Part shown: piece by piece, positions 7,893-13,480 of the stretch
How the letters are laid out: the number at the start of each line of letters is the position of its first letter
Position numbering within the stretch: the stretch's first letter is position 1
Source: an uncultured Flavobacteriales bacterium
GTDB taxonomy: Bacteria; Bacteroidota; Bacteroidia; Flavobacteriales; Schleiferiaceae
Assembly: GCA_903821715.1 (NCBI GenBank)
Contig: CAIJMB010000021.1
Coordinates: forward strand, 1-14,731
Length of the DNA: 14,731 nt
Direction of reading: 5' to 3'
Made by a program: the position numbers and the translations under genes
The notes under the pieces: model-generated
Seen by the model: the letters and a program-made list of their open reading frames with translations, nothing else
Database searches by the model: none
Told to the model about the DNA's origin: nothing

Positions 7893-7907
7893 CTGACATT
7901 TTGTCGC
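7893..7907 (+). promoter_or_regulatory. Copy C of the CTGACA-N3-TKTCGC motif, upstream of miaB
   Basis: The sequence CTGACATTTTGTCGC contains the dyad TGACA-TTT-TGTCg. It matches both copies in the groES leader at every fixed position of copy B and all but one of copy A. It sits 33 bases before the miaB start and about 64 bases from the topA start, in the divergent region. If the -7 element at 7928-7935 is used, this site overlaps the expected -33 region, so a bound protein would probably repress the operon. That operon encodes the sigma-54 activator, which suggests autoregulation (inference). Confidence 0.55.
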
Positions 7908-7927
7908 GTTAGCTCGGACGTAGTCCG

Positions 7928-7935
7928 TATTTTTG
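7928..7935 (+). promoter_or_regulatory. Bacteroidota-type -7 element for the miaB operon
   Basis: TATTTTTG is an exact match to TAnnTTTG. It ends only four bases before the first miaB ATG, so transcription would start close to that ATG. The message would then be leaderless, or translation would begin at the second ATG (7949). A TTTG at 7900-7903 lies 24 bases upstream, slightly wide for the -33 element. The TTGC here could also pass for a sigma-54 -12 box, but the -24 GG is missing. Confidence 0.5.
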
Positions 7936-7939
7936 CCTC

Positions 7940-9409
7940 ATGTCCAAAATGTCCGAAATCGAACGTACTCCGCTGGGTGAAGAGCGCCAGGGTGAAGTGA
8001 TGCTGCGCGAAGGCCTAGGTCAGGGAAAGAAACTCTACCTCGAATCCTACGGCTGCCAAATGAATTTTTCGGACAGCGAGATCGTCGCATCCATTCTTCA
8101 TAAGGACGGGTATGAGACCACCGACAAGCTCGAAGAGGCCGATTTAGTGCTGCTGAATACCTGCTCGATTCGCGAAAAGGCCGAGCAGACCGTGCGCAAC
8201 CGCCTCGATCAGTTTAATACACTCAAGGCTAAGAATCCCGAACTCAAGATTGGCGTGCTGGGCTGCATGGCTGAGCGCGTCCGCGAGAAATTTTTTGACG
8301 AAGAAAAGCTCGTTGACCTTGTAGTGGGCCCCGACGCCTACCGCGATCTGCCCAACTTGCTCGAGGAGCTCGACGGGGGTCGCAAGGCCGTCAATGTCAT
8401 CTTGAGTAAAGAAGAAACCTACCACGACATCGAGCCGGTGCGCCTTGGCGGAAACGGAATCACCGCCTTTGTGAGCATCACCCGAGGCTGCGACAACATG
8501 TGCACGTTTTGTGTGGTTCCGTTTACCCGAGGACGCGAGCGGAGCCGTGACCCGCAGACCATCGTCGAAGAAGTGATTCAGCTGTGGAACGACGGCTACC
8601 AAGAAGTCACGCTCCTCGGCCAGAACGTCGATTCGTACCTGTGGTACGGGGGCGGACTCAAGAAGGATTTTGCCAAAGCCAGCACAATGGCGCAGGCCAC
8701 CGCGGTACATTTTGCCGACCTCTTGCACCTGGTGGCGCAGGCGGTTCCGGACATGCGCATTCGCTTCTCGACCAGCAATCCGCAGGATATGAAGGACGAG
8801 GTGCTGCACGCGATTGCCGCACACCCCAACATTTGCAAGTACATCCACTTGCCGGTACAGAGCGGATCCTCACGCATCCTCAAGGAGATGAACCGCGGAC
8901 ATAACCGCGAGGAGTACTTTGCGCTGATTGACCGCATTCGCCGGATTATTCCGGGCTGCGGACTGAGTCAGGATATGATTGCGGGATTCCCCGGCGAAAC
9001 CGAAGAGGATCACCAGGATACGCTGAGCCTTATGGAGTACGTGAAGTACGACTTCGGGTACATGTTCGCTTATTCGGAGCGCCCGAATACGTTTGCGGCT
9101 CGCAAGATGGAGGACAATGTTCCACTCGAAGTGAAAAAGCGCCGACTCAGCGAGATCATCGCGCTGCAGCAAAAGCACAGTGCCGAGCGCACTGCCGCCT
9201 ATGTCGGGCAAACACTTGAAGTGCTGGTGGAAGGCCGCTCGAAGCGCAGCGAAGACGATTTGTTTGGCCGCACGACCCACAATACGGTGGTGGTGTTTCC
9301 GCGGGAAGACTACCGCGCCGGTGAATGGGTCAGCGTACATATAGAACGCAGTACCCCCGCAACCCTTCTGGGCAAAGCGGTTGGATATGCACGACCCCCC
9401 CGCCGATGA
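7940..9409 (+). CDS. miaB: tRNA-2-methylthio-N6-isopentenyladenosine synthase MiaB
   Basis: MiaB is a radical-SAM methylthiotransferase that adds the methylthio group to isopentenyl-A37 in tRNAs reading U-starting codons. The product has 489 residues. The N-terminal UPF0004-type domain has the three auxiliary-cluster cysteines Cys39 (ESYGCQMN), Cys75 (LNTCSIREKAEQ) and Cys109 (VLGCMAER). The radical-SAM CxxxCxxC is Cys184, Cys188 and Cys191 (TRGCDNMCTFC). A TRAM-type RNA-binding end follows (about 420-485, VLVEGRSKRSEDDLFGRTTHN). Between about residues 235 and 260 there is an extra segment (WYGGGLKKDFAKASTMAQA); I recall similar insertions in Bacteroidota MiaB. The roughly 30-residue extension before the KKLYLESYGC core also fits that group. 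Starts at 7940 or 7949 are both plausible. The stop overlaps the next start as ATGA. This is the first gene of a six-gene operon. Confidence 0.95.
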   Translation: MSKMSEIERTPLGEERQGEVMLREGLGQGKKLYLESYGCQMNFSDSEIVASILHKDGYETTDKLEEADLVLLNTCSIREKAEQTVRNRLDQFNTLKAKNPELKIGVLGCMAERVREKFFDEEKLVDLVVGPDAYRDLPNLLEELDGGRKAVNVILSKEETYHDIEPVRLGGNGITAFVSITRGCDNMCTFCVVPFTRGRERSRDPQTIVEEVIQLWNDGYQEVTLLGQNVDSYLWYGGGLKKDFAKASTMAQATAVHFADLLHLVAQAVPDMRIRFSTSNPQDMKDEVLHAIAAHPNICKYIHLPVQSGSSRILKEMNRGHNREEYFALIDRIRRIIPGCGLSQDMIAGFPGETEEDHQDTLSLMEYVKYDFGYMFAYSERPNTFAARKMEDNVPLEVKKRRLSEIIALQQKHSAERTAAYVGQTLEVLVEGRSKRSEDDLFGRTTHNTVVVFPREDYRAGEWVSVHIERSTPATLLGKAVGYARPPRR

Positions 9410-9804
9410 AAACGTTTGCAACTACGCTACTGCTCGTTCTAGCCCTCGCGGCCGGAGCCCAAACGCGCCTTCCCGACGGGAGCGTACAGGATTTGACGTT
9501 AGAGCTCGGCGTGCGCGCTGAGGCCATTAAGCAGTCCGGAATCTTGCGACTCTGCGTGGCCAAAGAGGGCCAGTGCATTGAGAATCTGACTCTGGGATTC
9601 ACCGTTCGCGTCTACGACTTAAAGGGCGTGGAGGTGTGGAATTCGATGTGGACGGGACGCAGTTTGGACTTGAAGTTTAAAAAACCGGTTCCGACCGCCC
9701 ACAAAGTGGTGGTTGAGGCGACCTCAGCACAGGTGGTGAACAAACTCACGGGCAACCCCATCGGCACGGGCAAGCCCCTCAAACTCGAATTTGTAGTCGA
9801 ATGA
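9406..9804 (+). CDS. Small secreted protein of unknown function
   Basis: I do not recognise this family. Starting at the ATG that overlaps the miaB stop (ATGA), it encodes 132 residues. It has a clear signal peptide ([19 protein letters not shown]) and a mature part of about 113 residues. The mature part contains two cysteines about eight residues apart ([11 protein letters not shown]), which could form a periplasmic disulphide, and alternating hydrophobic strands ([43 protein letters not shown]), suggesting a small beta-sandwich. No lipobox, membrane anchor or catalytic motif is visible. It also overlaps the next gene by ATGA, so its translation is probably coupled both ways. The tight lock between miaB and the sigma-54 activator makes it a candidate envelope component, but its role is unknown. 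The frame is open upstream to 9325, but that part lies inside miaB and is not signal-like. Confidence 0.8.
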   Translation: MKTFATTLLLVLALAAGAQTRLPDGSVQDLTLELGVRAEAIKQSGILRLCVAKEGQCIENLTLGFTVRVYDLKGVEVWNSMWTGRSLDLKFKKPVPTAHKVVVEATSAQVVNKLTGNPIGTGKPLKLEFVVE

Positions 9805-11027
9805 CGGTTCAAGAGGTAAAGCAGCGTTTTGGCATCATCGGAACCCAGTCGGCGCTCGACCGCGCTGTATTTAAGGCGATTCAGGTGGCGGCGACCGACA
9901 TTTCGGTGCTGGTAACCGGCGAGAGTGGGGTGGGTAAGGAGAACATCCCGAAAATTATTCACCACCTTTCGCACCGCAAGCATGCTCCGCTGGTAGCGGT
10001 GAACTGCGGGGCGATCCCCGAGGGGACCATTGATTCAGAGCTCTTTGGCCACGAAAAGGGCGCCTTCACCGGGGCCGCTGGCGCGCGAAAGGGCTACTTT
10101 GAAGAGGCCGACGGCGGAACCATTTTTCTCGACGAGGTCGGCGAGCTGCCCCTCGGCACTCAGGTGCGCTTGCTTCGCGTGCTCGAAACTGGTGAATTCA
10201 TCAAAGTTGGTTCGTCCAAGGCTCAAAAGGTAAATGTGCGCGTGGTGGGTGCCACGAACGTCGACATGCTCGAAAAAATCGACAAGGGCCAGTTTCGCGA
10301 GGACTTGTACTACCGCTTAAACACAGTCGAGATTTCACTTCCGCCGCTGCGCGAGCGCAAGGGCGACATCCACTTGCTCTTTCGCAAGTTTGCTCAGGAC
10401 TTTTCGCAGAAGTACCGGGTTCCGGCGGTGCGCCTTTCGGACGAGGCCGTACGCGTCCTCGAAACCTACCGCTGGCCGGGAAACATTCGCCAGCTGCGGA
10501 ACCTCGTCGAGCAACTCTGTGTAGTCGAAAGCGACCGCGAAATCAACGCCGAGGTGCTGCGCCAGTACATTCCAGAGATTGACCGCCGCAGCGTGCCTGC
10601 CCGCCGCGACGATGCTCTGTCGCAGTCTGAGTTTCAGACCGAGCGTGAAATTTTGTATAAGGTCTTGTTTGACATGCGCAACGACCTCAACAACCTCAAG
10701 CAGGTGGTCGCTGGCCTTGCGGGCGGAAGCTTTCAAGCCCCCCAGGCGCCACCCGCAGAGGCGTCGCTCCCCGTGCTGCGCCATAGCGAGCCGGCCTCGA
10801 ATCCGGAGGTTCCGCGCTACATGGACCTGCCGCAAGACGACGAAGAGACCTTGGACGTTGATTCAGCCGTAGAGCCCGACGAGCGCCTGTCGCTGCTGGA
10901 CTTGGAACTCGAAACCATTCGCCGCGTGCTCGAGCGCCACAAGGGTCGCCGCAAAAACGCCGCCGCGGAGCTCGGCATCAGCGAGCGCACATTGTACCGC
11001 AAAATCAAGCAATTCGGCCTGGACTGA
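9801..11027 (+). CDS. Sigma-54 enhancer-binding activator without a sensor domain
   Basis: This protein remodels sigma-54 RNA polymerase by ATP hydrolysis. The 408-residue product starts almost directly in the AAA+ domain: Walker A GESGVGKE (40-47), sigma-54 contact loop GAFTGA (87-92), Walker B IFLDE (108-112), sensor I GATN (150-153), arginine-finger region REDLYYRLN (166-174) and sensor [13 protein letters not shown] (224-234). A long, mostly polar and Pro-rich linker (about 262-362) follows. The C-terminal Fis-type helix-turn-helix is at about 382-405 ([19 protein letters not shown]). There is no receiver, GAF or PAS domain, so, as with PspF, activity must be set by expression, a partner or the linker. 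It overlaps the upstream gene by ATGA and the downstream lptE by one base (TGATG). A likely target is groESL, which carries a sigma-54 promoter 2.1 kb downstream (inference). No rpoN lies in the window. Confidence 0.95.
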   Translation: MTVQEVKQRFGIIGTQSALDRAVFKAIQVAATDISVLVTGESGVGKENIPKIIHHLSHRKHAPLVAVNCGAIPEGTIDSELFGHEKGAFTGAAGARKGYFEEADGGTIFLDEVGELPLGTQVRLLRVLETGEFIKVGSSKAQKVNVRVVGATNVDMLEKIDKGQFREDLYYRLNTVEISLPPLRERKGDIHLLFRKFAQDFSQKYRVPAVRLSDEAVRVLETYRWPGNIRQLRNLVEQLCVVESDREINAEVLRQYIPEIDRRSVPARRDDALSQSEFQTEREILYKVLFDMRNDLNNLKQVVAGLAGGSFQAPQAPPAEASLPVLRHSEPASNPEVPRYMDLPQDDEETLDVDSAVEPDERLSLLDLELETIRRVLERHKGRRKNAAAELGISERTLYRKIKQFGLD

Positions 11028-11521
11028 TGCGGAATCTGCTCGTTGCGCTGGTCGTACTGCTTGCTGCCTCATGCAAGGGGGGTTACTCATTTACCGGAGG
11101 TGACGTGGGCAATGCCAAAACACTGAGCGTTACGGCCTTTGGGAACACTTCGGACCTCGTAAATCCGATGCTTGCCCAGCGCTTCACCACTGAGCTTCAG
11201 TCGGTGATGGTGCGCCAGACTCCGCTCTCGCTAGTGGGCCGCGAAGGTGACCTGCAGTTTGGCGGAGCCATCGTCGAGTACAGCGTCCGCTCTGAGGCCC
11301 CTGCCGCCAACGACCAAGTGGCGCAAAGCCGCCTGAGCATGAGTGTCGAAGTCGAGTTCGTGAATACACTCGACGACAAAAAATCCTTTACCCAGCGTTT
11401 TTCGGCATTTCGGAACTTCCCGGCGACCACCGACCTGCGCAGTGTCGAGGATGCCCTCGTCGAAGAGATGGTGAGCGAGTTGAGCGACAAAATCTTTAAC
11501 CGAGCCCTCGTTCAATGGTAG
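11027..11521 (+). CDS. lptE: LptE-family LPS-assembly lipoprotein
   Basis: LptE is the outer-membrane lipoprotein that plugs and supports LptD when lipopolysaccharide is inserted into the outer leaflet. The 164-residue product has a short lipoprotein signal with lipobox AASC (Cys16). The Bacteroidota LptE opening follows: GGYSFTGGDVGNAKTLSVTAFGNTS, then LAQRFTTELQSVMVRQTPLSLV and a beta-rich body (LQFGGAIVEYSVRSE, RLSMSVEVEFVNTLDDKKSF). The acidic C-terminal helix VEDALVEEMVSELSDKIFN is typical. Sequence identity in this family is low, so the call rests on the N-terminal pattern, size and gene neighbourhood. The start codon shares one base with the activator stop (TGATG), and the stop lies inside the next start region (ATGGTAG). 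Translation is probably coupled through this stretch. Confidence 0.85.
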   Translation: MRNLLVALVVLLAASCKGGYSFTGGDVGNAKTLSVTAFGNTSDLVNPMLAQRFTTELQSVMVRQTPLSLVGREGDLQFGGAIVEYSVRSEAPAANDQVAQSRLSMSVEVEFVNTLDDKKSFTQRFSAFRNFPATTDLRSVEDALVEEMVSELSDKIFNRALVQW

Positions 11522-12684
11522 CCACAGACGTACAACGCCTCGAGGCCCTTTGGGCGGATCCCTCACGGGTCGCGGCGTCAGACATGCTTTGGCTCGCAAC
11601 CCTCGTTGAGGCCAATCCCGCTGCGGTTCCACTCTGGTGGCTCTACCTGCGTGCGGTTCAAAAGGCGGAATCGCCCCAATTCACCCAAGTCCTGCACCGC
11701 TGCGCGGCTCTGAGCCCCAACCGATCAGCCTTGATGGCGTGGGTTGAAGAACCGTTGCAACCGATTGCTTCGGGCGAAGCCGTTTCTAGCGAAGCAGTTT
11801 CTAGTGAACTGGTTTCTGGTGAACTGGTTTCTGGTGACTTGTTACTTGCTTCTGGCGAACCGGTTTCTGGTGATTCATCTGTTGTTATCGATCAAGAGCC
11901 ACAAGAAACGAGTAACGAGGAACCACAAGTAGCGAGTAGCGAGGAGCCGACGGTAGTCGATCAGCCGCACGTAGGGATTAGCGAGGAGCAGCAAGAAACG
12001 AGTAGCGAGAAACCAGCATCAGCTGACATAGAGCCGCCTACCCGCCTCGAACCCAAGGCAACCAATGCAGCAACACTGAATTTGGATGCTTTGCCTGAAC
12101 GGGTTCGGGAACAAATTCTTCGCGCCCGCGCTGCACGTGCTCAGCTCGCTGAAGTTGGATTTGCTACCGCGCAAAGTCCGCCTAAGGCTGAACCAGTCGA
12201 GACGGTATCTGCGCCGGCAGTACCAGCGCCAGAACCTAAATCTGTTGCGCCTGCTGTGCGCACCTCGGAACCCGCAGCGAAGAAACCTAAGCAAGAGACC
12301 ACTCAAGCGAGCCAAGTAGCGAACGAGCAAACCTTGCCAGCCTTGCCAACCTCGCCAGCCGCGCCAACAAGCCTCAGCCCCTTCGCTCAGTTTGTGGCCA
12401 ACCTAGAAGGATCGTCGTCGTCCCCAAAAGGGTCAGAGCTTATCGACCAGTTTCTCGCGGTAAACCCTAAGATTAGTCCGCTCGCCAAAGATGCTCCAGC
12501 ACCTGAGGTTCGGACTGAACCAGATGCCAACGTGACGGGACTAGTGACCGAAACCTTAGCGCGGATGTACGCCGAACAGGGGCACGTTGCTAAGGCAATT
12601 CAGGCCTATGAAATTTTAAAGCTTCGAGTTCCCGAGAAAAGTTCGATATTTGCCGCCCGCATTGAAGCGCTTAAAACCAAATAA
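11515..12684 (+). CDS. TPR-type protein with a repeat-rich, disordered middle
   Basis: This is a 389-residue protein without a signal peptide. The N-terminal part (about 1-80) is helical, with paired Trp and Leu (SDMLWLATLVEANPAAVPLWWLYLRAV) reminiscent of a TPR. The C-terminal part (about 340-385, VTETLARMYAEQGHVAKAIQAYEILKLRVPE) is a recognisable tetratricopeptide helix pair. Between them lies a long low-complexity segment (about 83-330), first with SGEAVSSEAVSSEL-type repeats, then QETSNEEP-like octads, then Ala/Pro/Glu-rich linker. A TPR protein between lptE and secG is, as I recall, common in Bacteroidota; its job is unknown to me. It overlaps lptE by seven bases and ends 11 bases before secG. 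Base use in the repeat segment is visibly more AT-rich than in the neighbours. Confidence 0.75.
   Translation: MVATDVQRLEALWADPSRVAASDMLWLATLVEANPAAVPLWWLYLRAVQKAESPQFTQVLHRCAALSPNRSALMAWVEEPLQPIASGEAVSSEAVSSELVSGELVSGDLLLASGEPVSGDSSVVIDQEPQETSNEEPQVASSEEPTVVDQPHVGISEEQQETSSEKPASADIEPPTRLEPKATNAATLNLDALPERVREQILRARAARAQLAEVGFATAQSPPKAEPVETVSAPAVPAPEPKSVAPAVRTSEPAAKKPKQETTQASQVANEQTLPALPTSPAAPTSLSPFAQFVANLEGSSSSPKGSELIDQFLAVNPKISPLAKDAPAPEVRTEPDANVTGLVTETLARMYAEQGHVAKAIQAYEILKLRVPEKSSIFAARIEALKTK
11770..12022 (+). repeat. Degenerate tandem repeats inside the TPR-type gene
   Basis: Two repeat blocks sit in frame. From about 11770 to 11875, copies of about 15 bases such as GTTTCTGGTGAACTG encode V-S-G/S-E/D-L/A units. 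From about 11900 to 12020, roughly 24-base units such as CAAGTAGCGAGTAGCGAGG encode eight-residue Q-x-x-S-x-E-E-P units. Part of the second block resembles the reverse complement of part of the first: 18 of 24 positions match in the segments I compared by eye. The repeats keep the reading frame open. Confidence 0.7.
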
Positions 12685-12695
12685 ATTAGAAGACT

Positions 12696-13043
12696 ATGAC
12701 TTCGTTGTTTATGATCCTTATCGCCGTCGTGAGCATCCTCCTTATGTTGGTGGTGCTGGTACAAAGCCCTAAAAGTTCGGGCATGGGCGCAAGCTTCGGT
12801 GGCGGCGCGGCCTCAATGATGGGTGGCGTAAAGCGTACTGCAGACTTTCTTGAGCGCGCTACGTGGGCTCTGGCCATCGCCCTTTTTGCCTTGGTGCTTT
12901 TGGTCAATATGCTGAACCCGGGAGCGGCAACAACTTCTGCTCCGGAATCTGCCATGGAAGAAGTAATGGATGATGCTCCGCAAACACCGGTACAGACACC
13001 AACTCAACCTGCACCGACCGACTTACCAGAATCGGCTGAATAA
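12696..13043 (+). CDS. secG: Preprotein translocase subunit SecG
   Basis: SecG is the small accessory subunit of the SecYEG channel that assists SecA-driven export. The 115-residue product has two membrane helices (about residues 4-23 and 54-74) joined by the family's cytoplasmic loop. That loop holds QSPKSSGMGASFGGG and MMGGVKRTADFLERATW. The last 40 residues form a Pro, Thr, Glu and Asp-rich hydrophilic tail, a common extension in this phylum. It begins 11 bases after the TPR-type gene and is the last gene before a hairpin that looks like a terminator. Its link with lptE in one operon fits an envelope-biogenesis theme. The start is set by the first Met directly before the first helix. Confidence 0.95.
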   Translation: MTSLFMILIAVVSILLMLVVLVQSPKSSGMGASFGGGAASMMGGVKRTADFLERATWALAIALFALVLLVNMLNPGAATTSAPESAMEEVMDDAPQTPVQTPTQPAPTDLPESAE

Positions 13044-13051
13044 GCTAAATT

Positions 13052-13066
13052 CTGACAAAATTTCGC
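13052..13066 (+). promoter_or_regulatory. Copy A of the CTGACA-N3-TKTCGC motif (putative enhancer site)
   Basis: CTGACAAAATTTCGC starts eight bases after the secG stop. It matches copies B and C except for one T in place of G in the right half. Its centre (13059) is 22 bp from the centre of copy B, about two helical turns, so both would face the same side of the DNA. It lies about 78 bases upstream of the transcription start predicted from the sigma-54 promoter. Confidence 0.55.
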
Positions 13067-13100
13067 AAGGGCGCTGACAGATTGTCGCGCCCTTTGTGTT
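13067..13100 (+). terminator. Hairpin resembling a rho-independent terminator after secG
   Basis: Arms AAGGGCGC (13067-13074) and GCGCCCTT (13087-13094) pair perfectly. The inner GACA/TGTC pair too, leaving one bulged T and a GAT loop. The 3' side continues TGTGTTTT, a modest U-tract. It is well placed to end the miaB-secG transcript and insulate groES. The loop and inner stem are also copy B of the 15-bp motif, so the site may have two uses. Confidence 0.6.
13074..13088 (+). promoter_or_regulatory. Copy B of the CTGACA-N3-TKTCGC motif (putative enhancer site)
   Basis: CTGACAGATTGTCGC holds the dyad TGACA-GAT-TGTCg and sits inside the hairpin after secG. Its centre (13081) is about 56 bases upstream of the start predicted from the sigma-54 promoter. 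With copy A it forms a pair spaced like tandem enhancer sites of sigma-54 activators. Confidence 0.55.
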
Positions 13101-13110
13101 TTACAGCCTG

Positions 13111-13126
13111 TGGCACGACCTGTGCA
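13111..13126 (+). promoter_or_regulatory. Sigma-54 (-24/-12) promoter for groESL
   Basis: TGGCACGACCTGTGCA matches the consensus TGGCACR-N4-TTGCW at every fixed position except one (GTGCA for TTGCA). The invariant -24 GG (13112-13113) and -12 GC (13124-13125) are present with the required 10 bases between them. Transcription should start near 13137, giving a leader of about 53 bases before groES. No TAnnTTTG housekeeping element and no CIRCE repeat are seen in the 146 bases between secG and groES. Confidence 0.8.
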
Positions 13127-13189
13127 ACGTGAGGTGCGGGCTCCCCAGTGGGGCTCATTCATACGAATAACCAAACTAGAATAGACACT

Positions 13190-13468
13190 ATGGCTGATTT
13201 GACCATTCGTCCGCTGGCTGACCGCGTAATTGTTGAGCCCGCGGCGGCAGAGACCAAGACGGCTTCGGGCATCATCATCCCCGACACCGCACAAGAGAAA
13301 CCCCAGCGCGGAATCGTTCGTGCGGTGGGCAACGGCAAAAAGGATGAGCCGATGACCGTCAAAGTTGGGGATACGGTGCTGTACGCGAAGTACGCCGGTT
13401 CCGAAATTAAGTACGAAGGCACCGACTTTCTGATCATGCGCGAATCCGACATTTTAGCAATTATCTAA
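13190..13468 (+). CDS. groES: Co-chaperonin GroES
   Basis: GroES is the seven-membered lid of the GroEL folding chamber. The 92-residue product starts [21 protein letters not shown]. It contains the mobile loop (about residues 18-33, [17 protein letters not shown] with the IIIP contact patch) and the core strands [33 protein letters not shown] and [13 protein letters not shown]. The frame is open from an ATG at 13148, but 13190 is the conserved start. groEL follows after 12 bases, the normal groESL operon. A sigma-54-type promoter lies about 65-80 bases upstream, and a short GC-rich hairpin (CCCC-AGT-GGGG, 13143-13153) lies in the leader. Heat-shock control by HrcA/CIRCE is not indicated. Confidence 0.97.
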   Translation: MADLTIRPLADRVIVEPAAAETKTASGIIIPDTAQEKPQRGIVRAVGNGKKDEPMTVKVGDTVLYAKYAGSEIKYEGTDFLIMRESDILAII

Positions 13469-13480
13469 TCCGAAGAAACC

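Noticed and set aside
7922..7936. Sigma-54 promoter directly upstream of miaB
   Set aside because: TTGC is present at the -12 position, but the -24 position reads GT instead of GG and the rest of the upstream half is poor. The TAnnTTTG element is a better fit.
8144..8848. Long open frame of 234 codons on the minus strand inside miaB
   Set aside because: It is antisense to a complete MiaB with all six cysteines, shows no recognisable domain, and is explained by high-GC codon structure.
9394..9404. Run of seven Cs near the miaB stop as a frameshift site
   Set aside because: The frame reads through to a normal TRAM-domain end, and the ATGA overlap with the next gene is intact, so nothing suggests an indel there.
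11770..12022. CRISPR-like array
   Set aside because: Units are short, degenerate, in frame and without unique spacers; they encode a low-complexity protein linker.
13143..13153. RNA thermometer or riboswitch in the groES leader
   Set aside because: Only a four-pair CCCC-AGT-GGGG hairpin is visible and it does not cover a ribosome-binding site, so there is too little to call it.
13044..13189. CIRCE heat-shock element upstream of groES
   Set aside because: I searched for TTAGCACTC and GAGTGCTAA halves and found none.
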